From Tipula vernalis (Eukaryota; Arthropoda; Insecta; Diptera; Tipulidae): a DNA stretch of 64,000 bases. Each line of letters opens with the position of its first letter. Positions within the stretch are counted from its first letter, which is position 1. The stretch is from contig OY282558.1 in assembly GCA_958295665.1 (NCBI GenBank), positions 142,022,577 to 142,086,576 on the forward strand, written 5' to 3'. The notes beneath the pieces are model-generated. The model saw only the letters and a list, made by a program, of their open reading frames with translations. It was not told the origin of the DNA and did not search any database. This document shows, one piece after another, positions 50,301 to 61,094 of this stretch. Position numbers and translations under genes: made by a program.

Positions 50301-51420
50301 GCTAGAATAGCAAAACAAATCAAATCATATATGACCGTTTTGTGATTTCTGTTTTAATTTCTTGCCAGTTTTAAATTTTAAACTTTGCACAACTAAGTCT
50401 GGTATGATAAATAACTTTCAAAAATATTCGAAATTCGAGCTTTTTCATTGTGATTATTGTATTTTTCAATAAAACTATACTAAATATTTTACGCTTTATA
50501 ACAGGACGAGCTTTCATTTATAATCAAACATTTTTTTTTATTTTGCTACTAATAACTTGACGAGTTTTATGATAAAACTGAACCTGATCGACAAATACAT
50601 TTTTTAAATGGTTTATTCAAGTTTAAAGTAAATTTCTTAACAAGGATCGTACAAAGTGCAAGTTTATCGTATAAAATTTTGTGCTTTTATAGTTTTTAAA
50701 GTTTACAAATTTAACGCATTATTCATATTAGTTAATTGGGTCGTATATTCAAATTAGTTAATCGTCTTAAAAGTTTTCTTACTATTTTCTAAAGCTTTTA
50801 TACGAATCGAAATTTTATATTTTGATAGACCTAAAATCGATGCAAAAAGAAAGCTTAATGTTACAAACATATAAGACTAATTTAAAATTAAGTCTGTATG
50901 AATATTAACTAAAGGTAAAGCTCGAAACATTTCAGCTATAAAATACCGTACATATTTTCATTTAAGTTTTTACCACATAAAATTATAGCTTTTTAACAAC
51001 CATTTGTAATTTATTCTTAATATACTAAAATATCAGAATGCAGAATCAAGCTTAAATAATTAACTACGAGTATAATTTTTCAATGGGTAGTTTAAGCTTT
51101 TAAATGTTTATTATAAAATATAAGTTCAACATTTTTAAATTATTTTTAGTAGTAGAATCGGTAGGTTTTATACATTTTATCGTTTTTAAAGCTTCAATTA
51201 ATTTAGTTCGGCAAAATACATTTTAAAAAATATTTACGGCTTCTTGTCGAATAAAGGGAAATTTTAAGTAAAACTTTTTGGATTTAAAAATTAAAATTAA
51301 AATCTGAGCTTAAATTTGTTTTGTAATTTTTAAATTTCGAAAATTTTAGGCGAGAACAATATAGGAAGCTCAAACGTTTTGAAACGTACGATATAAGGCA
51401 ATACCTATCTGGCACATATA
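41301..51420. repeat. Second degenerate tandem array, units about 1.3-2 kb, AGCTTT-rich
   Basis: Anchors include a 42-base block at 43356-43397 and 45369-45410 (40 of 42 identical, offset 2013). Others are TTG[TG][TG]CATATCAGTGAATT at 48045 and 49371 (offset 1326), with a weaker third at about 50720, and CTTGACCT plus TTGGAAATCTCAAGTTTTATG at 47581-47640 and 49111-49170 (offset 1530), with part again near 50545. The motif 'AGCAGAA..G..GATAAGAC' recurs near 43115, 44690, 47945, 48650 and 49280. The array has no gene and is bounded on the right by a LINE insertion. Confidence 0.72.
48735..48957 (+). repeat. Perfect 54-bp direct repeat inside the array
   Basis: Bases 48735-48788 and 48904-48957 are identical over 54 bp (core AAAAGCTTAAAAGCTTCAAA), 169 bp apart, while surrounding copies are strongly diverged. 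The preceding GTTTTAAAATTTAAAT is also shared. This points to a recent local duplication or conversion. Confidence 0.92.
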
Positions 51421-51575
51421 AGGCAATACCTATCAGGTTTAATACCTATCAAACATATTACAAATAGTTCAATTAGTCTAATTAAAAAACTTCATTAATC
51501 AAACATTACTCGCGAGGGAGATAAGCCATTATCCAGGTCGTTCAAACGCACTTTAGTAACAACGTTTTATATCTT

Positions 51576-52080
51576 TTTTTTTTTTTTTTTTTTTTTTTTT
51601 TCGTCCCTGCCCAAAAGCGGCTAGCACTACGACCTAAAAGATCTTTTGTGCTGTTGGGTACTGTTACTCCAGGAGCTTCTCCACCTCTCTAATAAAGGCG
51701 AGAATGCTATTTATAGAGGCCAATTTACATTTCTCCGGGGTCAGATACCTCTCTTCAAAATGAATCCACCTCCGTGTGCACAGAGCAACACACTCACATA
51801 GTATGTGTTCTGCGGTTTCTGTCTCTTCCAAACAGAGTCGGCACTCCGTCTCTGTGGACAGGTTCATTTTGTTCAAATGATATCTCAGGTTACAGTGACC
51901 TGAGAGAAAACTCACAAGTTTCCTAATATTTCCTTTGCTGAAATTGATCGCCAAATTTTTGTGGTGAAATGGTCTGATCAAAGATTTGGCTTGTCTAAGG
52001 CCGGGAATACAGTTCCAATAAGTCAAGCACTGTATTTTTCCCATTTACTGATTGTGTAGGTTGCAGAAGCTTATATCTTA
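51576..52080 (-). mobile_element. 5'-truncated LINE with RNase H-type C-terminus, 12-bp target duplication
   Basis: The insert reads on the minus strand from 52080 to a poly(A) tail (T run up to 51601 on the plus strand). It is flanked by GTTTTATATCTT at 51564-51575 and 52081-52092, a perfect 12-bp target duplication. Only the last ~430 bases of coding sequence and the 3' UTR remain, the usual result of incomplete target-primed reverse transcription. The protein end and the conserved 30-bp 3' block (51624-51653) link it to the older fragment at 13075-13262. Confidence 0.9.
51664..52044 (-). pseudogene. C-terminal region of LINE ORF2 (I/LOA-type), truncated
   Basis: The 126-codon frame shows PGLRQAKSLI, NIRKLVSFLSGHCNLRYHLN and a zinc-finger-like CRLCLEETETAEHILCEC, then ends in an I-x-x-I-L-A-F-I-R segment. 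The arrangement 'LTGHC.L..HL....CR.C...ETA.HILC.C' follows the RNase H domain in I, R1 and LOA-type LINEs; the exact clade is inferred. The in-frame ATG is only an internal Met: a TAA precedes it directly, and a nearby frameshift links it to the upstream NGK segment. It is not expected to be expressed as a protein. Confidence 0.82.
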
Positions 52081-52092
52081 GTTTTATATCTT

Positions 52093-55000
52093 GCACAAAC
52101 AGCACTCAACAAAATTACATTTTTTATTTAACATTCTTCTCTGTCGTCAAACTAGCTAGAAGACCAACACTAGCTTACATTTTTTATGATTGGTCTAGGT
52201 CAGTTCATAACTTTCCCCCACTTAAACAAAACCAAATCTGCATACCAGAATAACACATAGAATATTTTTTCACATCATAATAAATATGATGTGGATTTAT
52301 GTTTTATTATGTTTACGGTGTAGTAGAGTAAAACCACCTGTTGTGTTTTATAGTCGCAGAACATTGTATATAAGTAATTACTTAAAATAATATAAACATA
52401 TCTAAATATTGTGCGTTTTTTTTTCAGTCCTGTAACAACTCATTTTTAAGAAAACAAAATTTTAGATGAAACATTTTGGCACCATTTTACCCAATTGAAT
52501 ATTTACTTAAGACATTAATCAAAAGTAGAAAAAAAATGAAACAATAACAAACGAGAAGAAAACTCTTAATCCATTTTCGTTTTAACTATAGTACACGCAC
52601 CACCATGTACGATTAATAAATTGGTGTATTATATGTTGTCGTCTTAATGTTTATACAACAGAAACGAATATCGATTTGAAAATTATAGGGCTATAAGTAG
52701 ACACAAACAAACAAACAAATAAACAAAATATATTAAAACTCCTTGTTCAGCTTGCTCGTACAAATCCGTGTCAAATTTCCACTTTGACAATAATGATAAG
52801 TTACTAAAATAATTTGTGTACGATTGAATTATTAAATTGCAAAGGGTGTTTGGAATGGAAAACATATGTTCCAAAAAAGCAAATAAAAAAAAAAAAAACT
52901 ACCAATAATATTATTGGTGTCACTTCACTTGTACGTTGTTGGATATAAAAATAGGATTGAAAATAATCGTCACGTTTATAGCGACGAAAACATAAAAAAA
53001 TATTATCACAACGCACAAACACATACACACACACTCAGGAAATCTATAATTAGATATTTTTCCAATTGATGTCATTTTTTATTATTTAGAAAATTGAATT
53101 TTCATTATAAAACATAACAAAATAAAATAAATTTCAAAATTATCACAAAACACTCAACTCTAAAATACACACACACAAATATATACACAATTTTCACTTT
53201 AATTTTAAATTTTGGTTTTTTTTTCGATCAATTTACATATTTTACGCGCACGAATTAAGTTATACGTAAATTTTACATAAAATGTTTATTTTTTTCCTCT
53301 TTTTGTTTAAACAAATAATTCAATTACATTTTTTTTTTTTTGTTTTTATTTTCCTAAAACATTAAAAAAAAAAAAAAAAACATTTCCATCGAATTTATGT
53401 ACGCGCCGCGATACTACAACACACATAAAAATAATTATAGAGACGTACCGTACGTATCGAAAGCGCTCTATGAATCTACTGAAAATCAAATCAACATGAA
53501 AAATGAATTTTATTTGCTTTTCTTCTACTGTGTGTGCAAAAAAAAACAACAACAAAACAAACAAACACAAAAAAAATTAGAAATGTGCTGCTATCGTACG
53601 TCGAAAAATTCATTTTCTCTTTTCCAACTAATTTTTTGATTTGTTGTTATGTTCTCTGATACATATGTTCACTACACAAAAAAAAGTACTGATGAAAATT
53701 TTTTTTTTTACGTTACAACAGAGAGCTTTTACTATACTGTGTGTGTGGTTGTATAAACGATACCAAAGAAATACGAATGAATTTGAGAAAGTAACGAGAG
53801 TAAGATAACGAATGCCTGGAGAAAATGTACACAACAATAAAAAAATAAAAAATAAATGTTCGTCTGGTGCGATGGTGGTTAAAAAAGGTCTCAAGTGAAT
53901 AATCCGTTTAGAAAAATAACGTAGAATACTACTGATATATACATTCATACATATAGATACGTATATAAAGCTTGGGTATCTCAATAAATTTTATTAAGAT
54001 TGAAATATTATATATAAGGGTCGATTCTTAGATTACGTACCGGATTTCGGAAAAACTATGTAATAGTTTCATGTTTATACTCAGTTACATAAAACAATAA
54101 AGAATCTCAATTATATTTTTGGTAAAGTTCAATGATTGTAAATAAATGTGACGTCTTCTTACATTAAAAATTTGACAAGATTAAATGGTCACTGTAAAAA
54201 AAGATTCAAGCTTAAAAGCTACAGTTATCCCACTCAAAAAAATTAAGTTATTATGTATTAGGAATAATTTATATCGGTTTTTGAAAGAGTGAAGTTCAAC
54301 TTTTTTGTAGACGACAAGCGTTTTTTTAAGATGAAGTTTAAGGATAAAGTTAAATCAGGTAATTTATAAAGTTTGATTTATGAAAATTGATGTAGTTGAC
54401 CATTTTAATATCCCGCATCAGATATCGGTGTGGTGAGAAGATATCCAAAACCAAATAAAAATCCCAAAAAAGTTGCAATAAGCTTTGCATTAAGACGTAT
54501 ACGATTTTATCTTACATGTCTTTCGGAGGTAAGTCATATAAGTCATACTATATACCAACACTTTTATTCGTTAGTCATATAACAACATTATTATAACATA
54601 ATATTCGAAGTAAAGCAGCAATTGTAGATTTTTACCGTTCAGTGAGGCGTTTACGGCACGATTTAAATGTTATTTTGATGCAAGGTAGTCATTCAAAACA
54701 AAATTTGATTCAATTATTACACAGTTGAAAATCGTGCTACGAATTTAGACGAGGCTTTGCATCGAGGCTTATGCGATTTTCTCTTATATCTTTTTCTTAA
54801 ATTACTACCATCAGCTGCAACTAAACATCGTTCATTGATGCACTTACGATGCAAATTAAGTCTTATTACAAATCACAAAAGTATAAGAGGAATTAAACCA
54901 AAAAAAAGTTACAAGCTAGTGCGAAGCTGGCGCTACTCTTTGAATATTATTTTCTGGTACTAACATTAGGTGTCTAGTAAGGGAAACAAATTCAGTTACA

Positions 55001-55458
55001 TACGATATGAAATTTTGTATTTCAAATGGAATATACAATATACTATATTCCCTTCACTGTAAAGCATATTATCAATTTCCCACGTATTTTTTATTCGTGT
55101 TGACTTTGTTTTTGTATTTTCGGTTTTTTGTACTAACATAGATATAGCTAAGCGTTAGCCATATTTGTTATGGAGAAGAGAAAGAAAACATTATACATTA
55201 TATACAACAAAACACAAAAGTATAAGAAGAATTAAACCAAAATAATATAAATAAAGATTTTAACATACCAGATATTGTATAGTAGACTGTTGGCTGATTG
55301 AACGATGAAATGGAAAGCGTCATCCCTCAAACATTTACATTGGTTTAAAACAATGTAACAATGTTATTACAGTACTTTTGTACCATTTGATCATGAGGTG
55401 ACAGTTTCCGCGTGTAAGGATTTCACTGGTTAGGCTAGTATTTTCCATTTTCGTTGCA
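52093..55458. other. Homopolymer- and CA-rich DNA, no gene recognised
   Basis: The stretch 52.5-54.0 kb is dominated by A/T homopolymers and AAAC/CACA tracts (for example 52705-52730, 53020-53035, 53370-53380, 53537-53570). It yields several overlapping hydrophobic minus-strand frames that I regard as chance. Near 54868-54903 and 55205-55241 a 36-base phrase (AAAGTATAAGA[GA]GAATTAAACC) is repeated with a few differences. Nothing else stands out. Confidence 0.5.
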
Positions 55459-55689
55459 TACACTCAAAAAAAAATCCGGTGATTTTAACAAAAAAACACT
55501 GGTTAAATTAACAAAAAAAATTGTTCGTTTTCAGCCAACGCTGCAACTCGTTAACAAAACATTTTTTGATTCGTTAATTTTACAACCATTTATAATTACC
55601 GGGAATTTTCAGATATTTTGTAAAATGTCTCCTCGTGCTTCGTAAAAACTCGTACAAAACATATCGTTTAGTACTCAAAGGCCATTGTA

Positions 55690-56090
55690 GTATTTACAAA
55701 GTAATAATGTAAACTAAATTTTGTTTTTACGGAAGTATTTGTATCATTTACAAATTTCGTTGTTAAATTTATAAAACTTTCCGTGCAGTTATCAAAGCGA
55801 GTTGTAAAATTTACGAAATTAGTTAGTGAAATTACAAAAATATTTGTACTCTTTACAATTTTTTGGGGAGTTTATACGAAGATTAGCGTAATATTTACAG
55901 ATTATGGTCGTTGATTTAACAATGGGACTGTTAAATTTACGAAGCTGCTTTGTAATATTAACAAAAGTATTTGTATTAGTAACAAATTTTCCTGGGATAT
56001 TACCGAAGGTTATTGTAGAATTTACCAAACATGTTCGTTGAATTAACATAGCGGGATTATAAAGTTTACGATTCTAGTTGTGAAATAAAC
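55690..56090 (+). repeat. 21-bp-period degenerate array of TTTAC-AAA units
   Basis: The word TT(A)AC[A/G]AA recurs with the central A at about 55696, 55729, 55750, 55771, 55791, 55813, 55834, 55855, 55876, 55897, 55918, 55939, 55960, 55982, 56002, 56024, 56045, 56068 and 56088. From 55729 the steps are 20-23 and mostly exactly 21. Each unit is roughly TTAAATTTACGAA plus a variable 8-base part. Weaker phasing continues at both ends of the element (for example 57223, 57244, 57265, and 58023 and 58044). Confidence 0.85.
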
Positions 56091-56215
56091 AAAACTAAAT
56101 ACTACTTTAAAATAAATTAATTTTTTTTATTATTTATTTATAAAAATTGTAACCATTTTTTCTATTCTGTATTCTGCTATTGATACATCATTCATTCTGC
56201 TATTGACAATTTCTT

Positions 56216-56580
56216 TTTTCTTTTTTTTTTTTTTGGTTTTAATCTCTGCAATCTGTTCTGTGGCTCAAGATACTCCCAACTCTTTCGCAGTTTACTTTTA
56301 CCGTCCTACTTTACGCACTATTAGCCAAATCGAGGATGCGGCTATAGACCTGTTTTGTATAAACCACTTTGCTTCATGTCAACCTATAGTGCTGACATGA
56401 AAGGTGGGTCGGCCCAAGGATTTTGCATTCTCAACAGGGGGTCATAGATGTGTTCATCTTCATCACCGATCGTAATAAGATGATTAAAAATCCCTTTTGC
56501 TTCCTGCCCCTATCGGGATTCGAACCCGGTACCTCCGATCCAAACGCCGCAGCTTTAACCACTGCGCCGTTTGGTCGGTA
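56216..56580 (-). mobile_element. tRNA-derived SINE, full length, 10-bp target duplication
   Basis: Read on the minus strand, the element starts at 56580 with a tRNA-like head of about 75 bases. That head contains an A-box-like GGCGCAGTGGTTA (56556-56568) and a B-box GGTTCGAATCC (56517-56527), the internal RNA polymerase III promoter. An unrelated body of about 270 bases follows, then a poly(A) tail (T run 56216-56234 on the plus strand). It is flanked by ACAATTTCTT at 56206-56215 and 56581-56590, so it inserted by LINE-type target-primed reverse transcription and is fairly recent. The minus-strand open frame across it (56431-56631) is incidental. Confidence 0.9.
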
Positions 56581-58426
56581 ACAATTTCTTCTGCTATTGA
56601 TTTTATTTGCTGGGATTGTAGAGGAGATCATGACAAATTAAAATTAAATAAACAAAAGAAAAAATTATAACGGTTTTTTTTTGAGAAAAACTCGATTTTA
56701 TAAAAAACAAATATTTTTTTTTTACTTTAAATCACCATAGCTCTCAAACGGATGCAGATACAAGATAACCACTTAAACCTTAATAATAGCCTATACGATT
56801 ACCAACCAAATAAGACTAAGTTGGTTGCTCTCCGATAAATATTTTGGAAGTTACAGTTTAATATTTGGGTGTACTTTTTTTCTGAACCAAATTTTTTAAA
56901 CACCCTGTATCTCAAAGGATATCAAAAATGGATCCCATCTCCACATACGATTTGTTTCTCAGAATGAACCAAGAAATCACCCCATGACGGATCAGCATCC
57001 CAAACCCGGACACCCTGTATACACTTTTAAAAATTAAAAATAACACAATTATTTATATTGTTTTATAATATTAACCTTTTATGCTTTTAAATAATTATTA
57101 TTATTAATTATTTTAACTGCTATTCTTATTGTAATCAAATCAACTACACTGCTTGTTAGCTCAAACCACAATGAATAATTTCGTTTAAACGTGTACGATC
57201 TACGATGAGTGGGACTAATTTTACGATACAATTTCGTAAAATTAACGAAGACTTTGTTTTAATAACCAAAAAAATATTCGTAAAAATAACAAACAAATAT
57301 GCAAAATATTTTCGTACATTTTACGAAGCATTAACGATACTTTACAGTTATACTAGTAAATCAAATAGTTTTACAATTATTTTTGAAAAGTAAACAAGTC
57401 ACTTCTAGTTTTGTTACAATTAAATTTGTAAAGATGAGAGCCATTAAAACTTTACGGAATGATTGCTAAACATATCTTACTGCAATGTCTTCCCTTAATT
57501 TATAAATAATTAGACTTGGAAGAAATATTTGTATGGCACTTTGTAATTAGGTGTCAGTGAAGGCTTTTCTAAAGCAAGATTTTTTTAAGAACTCATGTTG
57601 GATCGCTGCGCATAAACACATGGATCTCTTCATTCAAAACTTACGTTATTATTCTGTATTATTATTAGCACAAGTTTTTTCAAAGACGTATTTAGTAAAA
57701 ATGATGAATATTTGTGCAGAATTTGTTTGGTATATTAAAGTTTAAATAAATTAGATTATTAAAGGTAATTTTTAGACTTTTATAAACTTAAAATAGGGGG
57801 ATTACTGGGATTAATTCAAGCGAATTTGTAAAATTGTCCACAATTCTGTTTTACAATTGATAAACATTTTGTTTTCTAAAAGGACAAATTACATAAAATA
57901 TTACTTAAATTTCATTGTAAGTTTGGCTTTGCACAAAAATTTAAATACGAAAAAAAATTTGTTCGATTTACGAATTATCCACTAATTATACAATCCACAC
58001 CCTACAAAGTAGGTGCTAATTTAACGAAAACGTTGTTAAATTTACAAATTGTGTTTCACGATGCAAAGTTCATAAAAATAACAGAATTATTTGTAAAATG
58101 AAAAAGTGGATAAGTACGCTCCGTTATTTTTACACAGAAACTTCTAAAATTATGTTACAATTTCATGGGCAAACATTACTAATTTTTTCTGTAAATCTGG
58201 ATTTCCATTGAAATCGGAGTTACGAATTGAAATTTGTTTTATTTACGAATGCTTCGTTAAATCTACGGTGAAAACCTTACAAAGCAGGTGTTAATTTAAC
58301 AAAAATTTCGTTATATTTACAAATTTTGTTTTACGAAGCAAAATTTGTAAATAAAACAGAATTATTTTTTTGAGTGTAGGTATAGAGAGATTTATCCCTA
58401 GGATAACAGCTTCAAGTATAAAAAAA

Positions 58427-58489
58427 TTCATTTTTCACATGGCGGCTCTATTTACTTGATGTAAATAGAGCCGCCATGTGAAAAATGAA
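58427..58489. repeat. Perfect hairpin, 29-bp arms, 5-base loop
   Basis: Bases 58427-58455 and 58461-58489 are exact reverse complements around the loop TTGAT. The arms are GC-richer than the surroundings (core CATGGCGGCTCTATTTAC). It lies 48 bases beyond the TIR element. It could be a cruciform, an RNA hairpin if transcribed, or the ends of a collapsed palindromic element. Confidence 0.96.
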
Positions 58490-58660
58490 CTTAAAATGGT
58501 TCTGCTGAAACAGAATTCAAATGAAATTTCAATAAAAAACGAAGAGAATGATGCCTATAGCATTAAACCAAAGCAACCTTAGTAGAATGGATATATGTAC
58601 CTTTCGAGAATAGCCTAAAATCACTCAATTTCTTAACTTAAAAAAATTAAAACTCGTGAA

Positions 58661-58680
58661 GGGGGTGGGGAGGGGGTAGG
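58661..58680 (+). other. G-rich patch
   Basis: G runs of 5, 4, 5 and 2 occur within 20 bases in AT-rich DNA, resembling the patch at 24622. Quadruplex formation is possible but unproven. Confidence 0.4.
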
Positions 58681-58800
58681 AAGTAGTCAAATTTTGCGAA
58701 ACTTCATTTTTCATCAACTACTTTTCCTGAAAAAGTTACAGCTAAATCGGTTCAATGCGGAAACAAGCAGGCGCTTGGTTTTTTAAAAAGTAAGGGATAA

Positions 58801-58804
<4 letters not shown>

Positions 58805-58861
<57 letters not shown>
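58805..58861. repeat. (TA)n dinucleotide microsatellite
   Basis: About 28 uninterrupted AT/TA repeats lie immediately upstream of the LINE relic. Confidence 0.97.
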
Positions 58862-58863
<2 letters not shown>

Positions 58864-58909
58864 GATTTCTTTACAGCAGTTATATTCTGGAGCTTGAATG
58901 AACAACTAA

Positions 58910-60235
58910 ATCTTTTGGCATTTTGTTAATTACACAAGAAAATCTAATGGTTACTCTTCTATAATGTTTTTAAATGACCATTCCTGTTATCGCAGGAATT
59001 TGTGATTTGTTTGCTGATTTCATTGAGAGTGTATATAATTCAAAATCTAATATTTGTAATTTAAATAATGTTGTAAGGGAGTCAAAATATTCAATATTTC
59101 GTCTGGAACTAGATGCAATTTTATCCGAATTGTCAATTCTTGATATTAATCAAAGTGCCGGATTCGATTGTATTCGACTCATTTTCTAAAATTAACCGGT
59201 AAATCAATTTCTGTAATCGAAGTCTCGCTGAATGTTAATTCTCTCTTCTATGGAAACGCGGTTTTCAAATCTGGATCTCGAAGCAATGTGGAGAACTATA
59301 TAGGTATTTGCATTATTTCAGTTTTACCACAATTTTTTTAGTAACTAGTTAAAGAGCAATTGTGGTTTCATGTTAAGATATTCATTTCTCATGGATTTTT
59401 CACAGGATTGCGTGGATTTTTCCCTGGTAGGTAACTGTAACTAAATTAGTTTTGTTTAGTTACAAATTGTATTTCAAGTGCACTATTAAATGGTAATTTT
59501 GTACAGGTCTGAGTCTCTCCATTTAAATTTTTTGCGAACGACATTAAAATTTTCAAAACTATTTCTTGCGCCCATGATGCAATTGACTTTCATTCTTGTC
59601 CGACAAACTTCAAAGCTTCGTATTCATTGCATAATTTGATGCTATAGATCTAAAAATGCAAAACAATCTGTTTTACCCTATTACGCTCACCCGCTAGTTA
59701 CGTTTACTTTTTTGACGATTGCATTATTGAAAGTGTCGATAAGCTTAAGAATATACATAGGTATAACTTTACTTCGAATCTATCGTTTCATAAGCATATT
59801 GAGGGTTGCATTTCTAAAGCGAATTCCATGTTTGGGTTTGATAAAAGGTTTTCCAAAGATTTTCAGGATTCTTATGTGATTACAACTTTATACGTCTCGT
59901 TTGTTCGTTCATATGGTGTTGCCGTATGGAATCTGTTTTATATTAACTAATCAGATCGCTTAGAGAGAGTGTAATAGCGCTTTTAAATGTAAGCTCTAAC
60001 AAGGCTATCTAGAAATACAAGCCCGCCTGCTTTCATACTTCCAGCGAATCGAGATAGAAGCAGATTAAAAAATATTGAGCCCTCTTTATTCGTAGAAACG
60101 CATTTAAGAAATTGATGTTGAAGCATCTTTTAGATTATTAATAAATTTAAAAATATTTTAATGATATAATTTTATTAAATTTTTTAATAATGAAACCAGT
60201 TCGGCATAACTAAATAAACAAATAAATTCAAAGAT
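58910..60235 (+). pseudogene. LINE reverse transcriptase relic (jockey/CR1-like), many frameshifts
   Basis: Pieces in order are: 'SNGYSSIMFLNDHSC' (about 58946-58988), then CDLFADFIESVY in the open frame 58974-59189, which continues with LDAILSELSILDIN. Next come FKSGSRSNVENYIGICIISV near 59265-59325, EQLWFHVK, and the polymerase motif as FFANDIKIFKTI at about 59528-59563. Then DDCIIESVDKLKNI, FHKHIEGCISKANSM, KDFQDSYVITTLYVSFVRS and 'AVWN' up to about 59930. The first Asp of the F-A-D-D motif is Asn (codon 59537-59539). A tail of AATAAACAAATAAATT at 60213-60228 looks like the 3' end. It differs from the Jockey-clade LINE at 7.6-11.5 kb. Confidence 0.78.
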
Positions 60236-61094
60236 ATTCAGGAATTTGGAAAAGAAAGTTAAAAATTGACACGTAAATATGTAGTTTACTTCTGAAAAAA
60301 TCGTGCTCACTTTCACAACCTTAGGAGCCCTTTACCACATATCTCTGCCGGAAAGTAAGTTCAAGTATATATAAGAATTCAAAAAATATTTCGTTAAAAT
60401 CGATTTCAGTGTAAAGTTAGAAAAGTTGGCTAAAGAAGCTTTATTCAAAATTGCATGAAATATTAATTCAATATTGTGTGTGCATATTTAAAAGACAAAA
60501 AAAGCATAAAGTACAAAATAATTCCGGATTGTAGAACTAGTTGGTATTAGCATTTTAGAAAATATTCCACCTCTAAGTGTTAAGCGAAGCCTACAATCAG
60601 GGTTGGAAGAAAATATTTTATCTGTTCAGATATATGCTCGAAGATCTCCTGAACTTATACACAGGCAAACTGCAAAATAGCTCAAATGACGTAGTTATTT
60701 TCTAATTCGATGTTTAATGAAATGTTGGCTATTATTTCATGAATGTGAATTTCTTTCTAAACTTTCCTAAAATCACAGTAACAACAAATTGTGCGATTGT
60801 ATGAGTAAAACTAAATTTTTTCAATAATCTATTTCGATCAAAATGTCGTTGTGTAAAGGAGCCTAAAAGAGAACGAGACGTTTATCTGCGTCAAGCTAGA
60901 ATATTGATAGCGTGGGTGATGTTATGGGTGCAAACGCGAGAACATCAACCAAAAAAGGTAAATGGTATGTAATCGCACCCTTTTGTGTCGAATTTTGAAC
61001 AAATTCAATTAACATACAATTGATGCCACTAGATCTGCAACAACGTTTAAATTAACCTCATACCGTCGCAAACGCGTTTAAATCGAACCAAACT
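60236..61094. other. AT-rich DNA, possible upstream remains of a mariner element
   Basis: No domain is recognised with confidence. The last 250 bases are less AT-rich and may be the degraded N-terminal part of the transposase that follows. Confidence 0.4.

Larger units (their letters stand above)
55459..58379. mobile_element. Terminal-inverted-repeat element with short-period internal repeats, invaded by a SINE
   Basis: The left end reads TACACTCAAAAAAA (55459) and the right end, on the other strand, CTACACTCAAAAAAA (58379). This gives an inverted repeat that fits a TA target duplication (55459-55460 and 58377-58378). Both ends continue into related TTAAC/TTTACAAA-rich sequence. Removing the SINE leaves about 2.55 kb. 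No transposase is visible; frames such as 57205-57393 are translations of the repeat motif. The central part (56640-57170) differs and contains the phrase ACACCCTGTAT twice (about 56910 and 57010), a phrase often seen in insect transposon ends. The superfamily is unknown to me. Confidence 0.6.

Noticed and set aside
53346..53984. Overlapping hydrophobic minus-strand open frames (74 and 118 codons)
   Set aside because: They are translations of A/T homopolymers and CA-rich tracts (Phe/Leu/Val/Ile/Tyr runs) with no domain and no consistent start context.
53965..53990. TATATAAAG as a promoter TATA box
   Set aside because: Such words are expected by chance in this base composition, and no gene lies downstream.
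55690..56090. CRISPR-like array because of regular spacing
   Set aside because: Units are degenerate throughout with no conserved repeat and unique spacer division, the period is 21 bp, and the host is eukaryotic.
56507..56580. Functional tRNA gene
   Set aside because: A and B boxes are present, but the sequence continues into a SINE body with poly(A) and target duplications, and I could not fold a convincing acceptor stem, so I treat it as SINE-derived.
56431..56631. 66-codon minus-strand frame with protein-like text
   Set aside because: It coincides with the tRNA-like head and body of the SINE; the apparent protein is a by-product of that element.
58390..58412. Resemblance of TTATCCCTAGGATAACAG to a conserved large-subunit rRNA stretch
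   Set aside because: The match is confined to about 15 bases, with nothing rRNA-like in the flanks.
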